A stretch of DNA of 64,000 bases from Planctellipticum variicoloris (GTDB taxonomy: Bacteria > Planctomycetota > Planctomycetia > Planctomycetales > Planctomycetaceae): NCBI RefSeq assembly GCF_030622045.1, contig NZ_CP130886.1, forward strand, positions 3,547,557 through 3,611,556, read 5' to 3'. Under the pieces are notes generated by a model. That model was given only the letters and a program-made list of their open reading frames with translations, had not been told where the DNA came from and ran no database searches. Position 1 is the first letter of the stretch; each line of letters begins with the position of its first letter. The translations under genes and the position numbers were made by a program. Shown piece after piece: positions 53,504 to 60,089 of the stretch.

Positions 53504-53968
53504 TCAACCAATGAGCGGCCAGTTCAGCTCCGTTCGAAACTCGGCGGGGTCATCCGTCGACTCGGGACCCTTCGCGTAGATCTCCCACAGGTTCGGCGCC
53601 GTCGCATGGCCCGCCCCTTTGATCCACGCCTCGAATTCTCCCCAGGCTTCCCCAAGCCTTTCGTAGGACCCGCAGTAGACGGTCCGCGCGACTCGAACGG
53701 CCGGCAACTCTCCAGCCGTGACCCGGCCGGTCGGCGCAACCGGCGCAGTGACGGGCATGCCGATCTCAAAATCAAAAACCTCGGGGTCCATCCGGAAATG
53801 GTGCGAATACCACGGGCCGGCGGGACCGACGCCCTGCGCGGTGACTGCGGCCATCAGCTCGGCATGCCCCGGCCCCATGACCTCGCGGATTTCTGCCCGG
53901 GGAATTGTCAATCGGATCACAGCCGCCGGCTGTGGAGTCGCCTGAGTGACGTGGGGATTCTCGAGCAC
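53504..53968 (-). CDS. GyrI-like / effector-binding domain protein
   Basis: 154 residues resembling the GyrI/AraC-effector-binding (SOUL-like) fold: VIRLTIPRAEIREVMGPGHA, GVGPAGPWYSHHFRM, DFEIGMPVTAPVAPTGRV, RTVYCGSYERLGEAWGEFEAW, ending in EFRTELNWPL. It binds small lipophilic or cationic ligands in known relatives. Start GTG 53968 with an aagga site. Second gene of the ArsR-led cluster. Confidence 0.88.
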   Translation of the reverse strand: MLENPHVTQATPQPAAVIRLTIPRAEIREVMGPGHAELMAAVTAQGVGPAGPWYSHHFRMDPEVFDFEIGMPVTAPVAPTGRVTAGELPAVRVARTVYCGSYERLGEAWGEFEAWIKGAGHATAPNLWEIYAKGPESTDDPAEFRTELNWPLIG

Positions 53969-53997
53969 AGGAGAGTCCTTATGTGAGAGTGAACGAG

Positions 53998-54348
53998 TTA
54001 AGGAGCCTGGGGCGGATCTTTGGCCTGCAGTTCGCGGAGATAGTCCTCCAGCCGGTCAAGGCGTTCTTCCCAGAACTGGCGGTACTGGCCGACCCAGTCT
54101 GCAACTTCCTGCAGCGGCTTCGCTTCCAACCGGCACGGCCGCCACTGAGCCTCGCGACCGCGAGCGATGAGCCCCGCCCGCTCCAGCACCTTGAGGTGCT
54201 TGGAGACGGCGGGGAGGGACATCTTGAAGGGCTTGGCGAGCTCGGTGACCGACGCCTCGCCTTCCGCCACCCGGGCCAGGATGGCCCGACGGGTCGGATC
54301 GGCCAGTGCAGCGAATACAGCGCTCAAAGAATCGGTGGCGGCGACCAT
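53998..54348 (-). CDS. ArsR family transcriptional regulator
   Basis: 116-residue winged-helix repressor: FAALADPTRRAILARVAEGE, helix-turn-helix SVTELAKPFKMSLPAVSKHL, KVLERAGLIARGREAQWRPC. It has no metal-binding CxC motif; this is the ArsR subgroup usually paired with SRPBCC genes. First gene of the long minus-strand cluster down to the BNR protein and likely its repressor. Start ATG 54348 with gaggtgaa. Confidence 0.95.
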   Translation of the reverse strand: MVAATDSLSAVFAALADPTRRAILARVAEGEASVTELAKPFKMSLPAVSKHLKVLERAGLIARGREAQWRPCRLEAKPLQEVADWVGQYRQFWEERLDRLEDYLRELQAKDPPQAP

Positions 54349-54357
54349 TTCACCTCT

Positions 54358-54407
54358 CGGTTAAATAACCATGCGGTTAAATATAGAAACGACACAGGAA
54401 GTGTCAA
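54358..54407 (-). promoter_or_regulatory. arsR promoter and operator
   Basis: On the minus strand, TTGACA (54402-54407) and TATATT (54380-54385) are 16 bp apart. Between -10 and the start lie an inverted repeat AACC-atgc-GGTT (54367-54378) and two direct copies of CGGTTAAATA (54358-54367, 54374-54383), a likely ArsR operator. Confidence 0.8.
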
Positions 54408-54624
54408 GCAAAAAAACGAAATCGCCCCACAATCCCCGCATCAAGAACTCAAAACGTTTCCGCAATCCTCTGCGATACCCGAATCCCGAGACCCGATACC
54501 CGCTTCCCAAACCGGATCTTCCGTCCACGCCCCTCTCGACGAACAGCCGGTGTTCAGGTAGGCTGCCAGAACAGGCACGCTCTGGATTCCCCGATTGCAG
54601 ACCTCGATTCGAAAGACTCCAGCG

Positions 54625-55497
54625 ATGCGCGCCAGTCTCCTGATCGCCGCCCACAACGAGGGGGAACTCCTCTGGAAGACGATTCGGGCCTGCCTGGCGT
54701 CGATTTCGGACCTGGAATACGAAATCCTCGTCGCGGACGATGCGTCGAGCGACGGGTCTCTGAAAGAAGCCCGACGCCGGTTTCCGCAGATTCGCGTCGT
54801 CCGCCATCCCGAACGGCGGGGAGCCTCTCCCACGAAGCACTTGGCCGCCGCGGAAAGCGACGTGCTCATTGGCCAGCAGATGTCGCTCCTTTTAACCTGC
54901 GATCGATCGGCCACTCTCACGGAACTCCAGTGGTCGACACCAATCAAGACCGCTGCCAATTACGCAGTCGTAGACGGCCCGACAACCGATTCGGCAACCG
55001 TTACTCAACTGACCGCGACCGACCTCAATCAAGCCGCACTTGTATTTTACTGGGTGACGGCGGGAACAAAGGCAGTCTCCGTCAGCTTTAAGCACACAAT
55101 TGACGACATCACCACTTCTTGCAGTGTGAAACGTACTTTTACTTGCTACGCGCCCGCCGTGACCACCACCGCACCAACCAGCATCGGCGAAGTAATTGCG
55201 AGAGGCGACGACATTAGGCTTCTGATTCCGCCTGGACCTGTCTACGGCCAGGGTATCACGTTCACTGCCGCCGTCACGACACCCGATCCCGACAAGTATG
55301 GCGGCAACGGAAGCTGGCAGTTCACGCAGCTCGTTGTCGATGATTCATTCAAGGTGGAGCCATGGAACCCATCAAGCCCTGGCCAGCGCACATTAAATTG
55401 CTTGTTTTCTGGGTGGTCTTTGCGGTTTTCCGACGGAGAAGAGAGCCTTGTTGCTCCAGCCCGATATCAGAAACCCCATAAAATCGAGGGGATTTAA
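54625..55497 (+). pseudogene. Truncated GT2 glycosyltransferase fused to an unknown extracellular-type module
   Basis: A 290-codon open frame. Residues 1-80 are the start of a family 2 glycosyltransferase (SLLIAAHNEGELLWKTIRAC, EILVADDASSDGS, VRVVRHPERRGASPTK), which stops at AAESDVL where the DxD-bearing core should follow. From about nt 54870 the base composition drops and an unrelated beta-rich module begins (ATLTELQWSTPIKTAANYAV, VFYWVTAGTKAVSVSFKHTI, PPGPVYGQGITFTAAVTTPD), itself cut short. The C-terminal codons lie in a 127-bp inverted-repeat element. It is most likely a relic of recombination, but the frame is intact, so a chimeric product is not excluded. Confidence 0.7.
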
Positions 55498-55508
55498 TGT
55501 GCGCTGGC
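55382..55508. mobile_element. 127-bp MITE-like element with 17-bp perfect inverted ends
   Basis: GCCAGCGCACATTAAAT (55382-55398) is the exact complement of ATTTAATGTGCGCTGGC (55492-55508). The interior is A/T-richer than the surroundings and encodes no protein of its own. The stop of the chimeric frame lies in the right arm. No clear target duplication seen. Confidence 0.7.
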
Positions 55509-55515
55509 TGTGGGC

Positions 55516-55662
55516 ATGACGCCGGAGCAGTTCGAAGAAATCCGTCAAATGTTCCTCGCCCAGAACCGCCCGGGCGCCGCTCACCGCTTTCCGACCGAAG
55601 ACAGCGACAACGAATTGTGCGACATGGTTCTCGACGACTATCGACGGACGAAGAGCGCCTGA
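55516..55662 (+). CDS. Small ORF, uncertain
   Basis: 48 codons (MTPEQFEEIRQMFLAQNRPG..., ending DDYRRTKSA) right after the inverted-repeat element. Composition is protein-like and charged, but there is no ribosome binding site and no family I recognise. It may be the remnant of a gene interrupted by the rearrangement. The following 55663-55940 holds nothing else I can name. Confidence 0.3.
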   Translation: MTPEQFEEIRQMFLAQNRPGAAHRFPTEDSDNELCDMVLDDYRRTKSA

Positions 55663-55940
55663 TCCGGCGGGCCGGTCGTCTGCGATCTGCCGAGGCGGCG
55701 CAGTCGTAAGAATTTTCGGTCCCTGTTTCCCCCTGCCGCCGGCGGGGAGGAGGGCAGGGGAGGCGCCTGCAGAGCGCGCCCGATGACTCGCTCCGGTTGA
55801 ATTGCGGAACTGTTCTCCCGATACTGCCGTCACTCGCGAAACCTCTCACCGTGCAACTTTCTGGCCGGACTGCGTTCTGCGGATCTCACTGCAAGTCCAA
55901 TGATCCCTGAACGGCCGACGAACCACCGGGAACTCCAATC

Positions 55941-56945
55941 ATGAAGCGTCGTCTGCTCTCCGTTGTATTTGCCGTTGCGTTCGGCCTGGCGCTGCCCGGC
56001 TTCGCCGCCGAAAAGACCCAGCCCGTGCGGATGGGAAGCGGAATCATGACCTTCGACACCGTCCCCGGCTGGGGGCTGGGCGAAGACGGCAAGTCGGTCC
56101 TGGGCGGGACTCACGGCGGCGTGGTGGTCGACAAGGCCGGCAACATCTACACGAGCTCGTCGCTGGGGGTGTTTGTCTTCTCGCCCGAAGGCAAGGTTGT
56201 CCGGAGGTTTCTCGGCGACGCGTATTCGAACATGCACGATCTGGAGATTCGTGACGAGGGGGACGCCGAGTTCATCTACGGCGCCCGGAACGTCGCCGGC
56301 GAAGGGGTCAAGTTTCACGCCGAGACCGGCGACATCGTGCTGAAGCTGGGCATTCCCGAGGAGTCCGGCCTGAACCTGAAGAAGTGGAGCCCGACGGCGA
56401 TCACCGTGGCCCCGAACGGCGACATTTTTCTGTCGGACGGCTATGCAAGCAACCACATCTTCAAGTTCGACAAGACGGGCAAATACCTGAAGCATTTCGG
56501 CGTCAAAGGGAACGGCCTGAAGGAGTTCAACACCGCCCACGGCATGACGCTGGATACGCGCTACGATCCGCCGCGGCTGCTGGTCTGCGACCGCAACCAC
56601 ACGCCGCACGGTCGGCTGGTCCACTACGATCTCGACGGGAATTACATCGAGGAAGTCGTGACCGGGCTGGGGATGCCGACTTCGGCCGCCGTTCAGGGGG
56701 ACTACGTCTCCGTGCCGGACCTTCACGGACGGCTGGTGATTTTGAACAAGGACAACGTCATCGTCGCCGTCCTGGGGTACAACGCCGACCCCGCCACGCG
56801 AGTGAACTACAACGTCCCGCAGGATCAATGGAAAGAAGGCATCTTCAGCGGCACGCACGGCTCCTACTGGGACAAAGACGGCAACCTGTATGTGCAGGAC
56901 TGGAACGTCTCGGGACGGATCATGAAGCTCGTGCGGGTGAAATAG
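55941..56945 (+). CDS. Secreted NHL-repeat (six-bladed propeller) protein
   Basis: 334 residues with a signal peptide (LLSVVFAVAFGLALPGFAA). NHL-type blades are visible: GGVVVDKAGNIYTSSSLGVF, AITVAPNGDIFLSDGYASNH, FKFDKTGKYLKHFG, GMTLDTRYDPPRLLVCDRNH, GSYWDKDGNLYVQDWN. The DGYxNxHxxxF-type pattern resembles the lyase half of peptidylglycine-amidating enzymes, though catalytic equivalence cannot be shown. Probably a periplasmic binding or lyase-like protein. Start ATG 55941. It is convergent with the YCII gene. Confidence 0.87.
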   Translation: MKRRLLSVVFAVAFGLALPGFAAEKTQPVRMGSGIMTFDTVPGWGLGEDGKSVLGGTHGGVVVDKAGNIYTSSSLGVFVFSPEGKVVRRFLGDAYSNMHDLEIRDEGDAEFIYGARNVAGEGVKFHAETGDIVLKLGIPEESGLNLKKWSPTAITVAPNGDIFLSDGYASNHIFKFDKTGKYLKHFGVKGNGLKEFNTAHGMTLDTRYDPPRLLVCDRNHTPHGRLVHYDLDGNYIEEVVTGLGMPTSAAVQGDYVSVPDLHGRLVILNKDNVIVAVLGYNADPATRVNYNVPQDQWKEGIFSGTHGSYWDKDGNLYVQDWNVSGRIMKLVRVK

Positions 56946-57083
56946 CCGGCGGCCCGGCGATGCCGGATCGTGGCCGATGGGAAGTGAATAATCGTCCTTC
57001 GCCCGTCCGTGACAGAAGACGCACCAGCCCCCGCAGAGACTGCCATCGCCGCTCGGCGGGGGGCCTGGTGGGCCGTCGTTCGT

Positions 57084-57479
57084 TCAGGCATTTCTGGAGA
57101 ACGACGCATTTCGCTCGGCGATCAGTTGGTTGATCGATTCGTCGGCAGGTCGGATCTCGAAGGGTCCCATCTTCACGCCGGGATGCTTTGACATCAGCGA
57201 AATCGCGTGGTTCAGGTCGCGGGCCTCCAGCAGCAGGATTCCGCCGAGCGTTTCCTTGGTCTCCGCGAACGGCCCGTCGGTGACTTCGACCTCGCCGTTC
57301 TTCATCCTCAACGTGACGGCGTTGCGAATCGAATCGAGCGCCTCTCCCCCCAGAAAGTGCCCACCGCGCCGAAGTTCGTCATCGTAGGCAAAGCACTCGT
57401 CCATCATTCTCAGCACGTCCTCCTGCGGAAGCTGCGCGAACCTGGCCTCATCGATGAATCCTAAGCAGACGTATTTCAT
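57084..57479 (-). CDS. YCII-related (DGPF) protein
   Basis: 131 residues. It matches the YCII/DGPF family: [18 protein letters not shown], and the name-giving [19 protein letters not shown]. The dimeric ferredoxin-like fold has a conserved His/Asp pocket of unknown activity. DGPF genes are characteristic neighbours of ECF42-type sigma factors, and here such a sigma gene lies immediately upstream. Start ATG 57479. Confidence 0.93.
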   Translation of the reverse strand: MKYVCLGFIDEARFAQLPQEDVLRMMDECFAYDDELRRGGHFLGGEALDSIRNAVTLRMKNGEVEVTDGPFAETKETLGGILLLEARDLNHAISLMSKHPGVKMGPFEIRPADESINQLIAERNASFSRNA

Positions 57480-57593
57480 GCGACACCTCGTGAAGGGCTG
57501 CCTGGCGGGACTGGCCCGGCGCTGACGACCGCCGGGTTCTCGTCCAATAGTCGGTTGGGGCAGGCCGCAATCGACGCCGCCGGCTATTTTTTT

Positions 57594-58868
57594 TTACGAA
57601 GTCTCGCCGGAGCCGGTCAGATCCCGGATTCGTGCCAGTAAAAACCGCTTCTCGGGTTCCTGACGGGCCAGTTCCAGCGCCCGCTGAAACGCCGCCAGAG
57701 CCTCTGAACTTCTGCCCGCCCGTCGCAGCAGTTCGCCGCGCGCCGAGTGGGCGAACTGGTATTTGTCGAGCTCCCCTCCGCGGAGGATGCCGTCCAGCAT
57801 TTCCAAGCCCGCCGCCGGGCCGTCCCGCATCGCGACGGCGACGGCTCGATTGAGTTCGACAATCGGCGATGGCTCGATTCGCAACAGGATCGAATACAGC
57901 ACGACAATCTGATTCCAGTCCGTCTGCCCGGCAGTGGCGGCCTCGGCATGGATGGCGGATATCGCGGCCTGGAGGGTGTAAGCCCCGAACCTCCGCGACC
58001 GGAGTGCCTGCTCCAGGAGATTCGTCCCCTCCGAAATCATCGACCGGTTCCAGCGGGAGCGGTCCTGGTCCTCCAGCAGAATAATTTCCCCATCGCGAGA
58101 AGCGCGCGAATCCCGTCGGGATTCGTGCAGCAGCATCAACGCCAGCAGCCCTTTGACCTCCGGATCGGGCAGCAGGTCGAGGAGCAACCGGCCCAGTCGA
58201 ATGGCCTCGGCGGTGAGATCGACCCGGAGCAGAGATGCCCCCTGCGACGCCGAGTACCCTTCGTTGAACACGAGATAGATGACGGCGAGAACGGCGTCGA
58301 GTCGCTCGGGCAGGTCCGCCAGCGACGGCACGACATAGGGAACCCCCGCGTCGCGGATCTTCGCTTTCCCGCGCACAATCCGCTGCGCCAGCGTCGACTT
58401 CGAAATCAAGAAGGCGCGGGCGATCTCTTCGGTGGTCAGCCCGCAGACTTCGCGAAGCGTCAACGGAATCTGCAGCTTCGGGTCGATCGCCGGATGACAA
58501 CAGGTGAAAATCAGACGGAGCCGATCGTCTTCGATCTCCGTGGCGGCCATGGCCGCATTCTCATCAGCGATCTCGTCCAGTCGCGACATGACCTCGATCC
58601 GGTGCGCCTGGAATCGTCCCTGTCGACGGAGCCCATCGATCGCTTTGAATCTTCCGGCGGAGATCAGCCACGCCCGCGGATTGTCCGGCGTCCCCTGTTG
58701 CGGCCAAGTCTCAACCGCCGCCGCGAAGGCTTCGTGCATCGCGTCGTCCGCCAGATCGAAGTCGTTCAGCAGGCGGACCAGGGACGCGAAGACCCGCCGG
58801 GACTCGGAACGGTAAAGTTCGTCGATTCGATCCCGGATGGTTCCAGAGGCATCGCAGTTCACATCCAT
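57594..58868 (-). CDS. ECF42-type RNA polymerase sigma factor with C-terminal extension
   Basis: 424 residues, much longer than plain ECF factors. Region 2: RIDELYRSESRRVFASLVRL, DDAMHEAFAAAVETWP. Region 4: PLTLREVCGLTTEEIARAF, SKSTLAQRIVRGKAKI. The long C-terminal extension (LPERLDAVLAVIYLVFNEGY, LLLDLLPDPEVKGLLALMLL, YTLQAAISAIHAEA) with TPR-like helices marks the ECF42 group, whose activity is thought to be set by this extension instead of an anti-sigma. ATG 58868 is used; a TTG lies 15 bases upstream. Confidence 0.93.
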   Translation of the reverse strand: MDVNCDASGTIRDRIDELYRSESRRVFASLVRLLNDFDLADDAMHEAFAAAVETWPQQGTPDNPRAWLISAGRFKAIDGLRRQGRFQAHRIEVMSRLDEIADENAAMAATEIEDDRLRLIFTCCHPAIDPKLQIPLTLREVCGLTTEEIARAFLISKSTLAQRIVRGKAKIRDAGVPYVVPSLADLPERLDAVLAVIYLVFNEGYSASQGASLLRVDLTAEAIRLGRLLLDLLPDPEVKGLLALMLLHESRRDSRASRDGEIILLEDQDRSRWNRSMISEGTNLLEQALRSRRFGAYTLQAAISAIHAEAATAGQTDWNQIVVLYSILLRIEPSPIVELNRAVAVAMRDGPAAGLEMLDGILRGGELDKYQFAHSARGELLRRAGRSSEALAAFQRALELARQEPEKRFLLARIRDLTGSGETS

Positions 58869-59351
58869 CGCTTCATCGGTCAAGTCATGGATGACTCAGG
58901 GGACGATGGCAGTTTAGTCGCGCTCCCGGCGACTTCACAATCTCTGCCGAGACCAGGGCCGCGGAGGGGATTGACAGCGGCCACCAGAGCACAACTCGGT
59001 AGCCAGTTGCCACAGACGACTTCCATCAATCCGCGGACGCCATGAAGCTTGGTCTTCTCCAGCGATTCGTCAGAACCTCAGCTCGTTCGCGATTTCGCAT
59101 TCGGCCTCAGACAGTGACGGCGGCATCCCCCGCAATCCGGCAAATCCGGCACAACTGTGTTATCGACTTGGCGGATCTCGTTTCAGAGCGTTGTTCAAAC
59201 TGCAGGTGATCGGAAATCAACCCATAGTTGGGGGGAAAATACGGCATCCTCGCAGGAACAGCAGATCCGGAACATCGGGCAATCCGAGGCGGGTGCCGTT
59301 GTAGCGGAAAACGACGGAGTGCCACTCATCGGACGATACAGGGATCGGGAT
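58869..59351. other. Divergent intergenic region, no gene recognised
   Basis: 483 bases between the ECF42 gene (minus) and the RedB-like gene (plus). The RedB-like frame is open upstream for 65 codons without homology. No clear hairpin, repeat family or promoter boxes were picked out. Confidence 0.45.
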
Positions 59352-60062
59352 ATGACAACACTAACCCAGAATCCCAGGGCAGGCGTCTGGGAATACCGGC
59401 GGTCGATCTGGCGCTGGCTTTGCATGCCGGCGCTCGCCGCGATCTGGCTCGCAGCAGGAATGCTTGGGTGGGGCGCTCTGCTTCAGCACACATTTCAGCC
59501 TGCCCCAACCGCCGACGTTCCCCCACACTGGCCCACTGGCGCAGTCCCCGCGCCGTCGTCGGCGAACTTTCGAATCGTCGTGTTTGCCCATCCGTGCTGT
59601 CCGTGCACGCACGCCACTCTGCACAAACTCGACGAATCTCTGACACGGCTGCCCGGTGACACGTCGATTCGCGTCGTGTTTGTGACGTCGGGACTGAATC
59701 CGGCGGACGTCAGCGGCAGCCCCGGAGTCGCCTTTGCACGCCGACTTCCGGGAGTCGAGTTGCAGTTCGATCAGACGGGCGAAATCTCGCGACGGTTTCG
59801 TGCAACGGTCTCCGGCGAGGTCTTCGCGTTTGACCGGACTGGCCGTCTGATGTTCCACGGCGGCCTGACCGCGGGGCGCGGGCACCTCGGCGATTCGGTC
59901 GGGCAGCAGCAACTCGAAAGTCTGCTCCGCGGCGCTGCTCGCAAACCATTCAAAGCCCCCGTCTTTGGATGTTCGCTCCCCGGCGGTGCGCTGACGCCGG
60001 GCATGCTCGACGCCCGAGCTGCGGTGAGTCAATCATCGCCGACGCTGACGCATCGCAACTGA
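59352..60062 (+). CDS. RedB-like membrane-anchored thioredoxin-fold protein
   Basis: 236 residues. One transmembrane helix (about 26-46) is followed by a periplasmic thioredoxin-like domain with the unusual active-site stretch HPCCPCTHATLHKL (C82, C83, C85), as in RedB-type proteins (HCPCT). Later blocks are IRVVFVTSGL and DQTGEISRRFRATVSGEVFAFDRTG. Likely a membrane-bound thiol redox protein. It is followed after 27 bp by the hybrid histidine kinase gene, suggesting it acts with the sensor. Start ATG 59352. Confidence 0.85.
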   Translation: MTTLTQNPRAGVWEYRRSIWRWLCMPALAAIWLAAGMLGWGALLQHTFQPAPTADVPPHWPTGAVPAPSSANFRIVVFAHPCCPCTHATLHKLDESLTRLPGDTSIRVVFVTSGLNPADVSGSPGVAFARRLPGVELQFDQTGEISRRFRATVSGEVFAFDRTGRLMFHGGLTAGRGHLGDSVGQQQLESLLRGAARKPFKAPVFGCSLPGGALTPGMLDARAAVSQSSPTLTHRN

Positions 60063-60089
60063 CGTCGGAACTCCTCGAAAAGAGATGTT

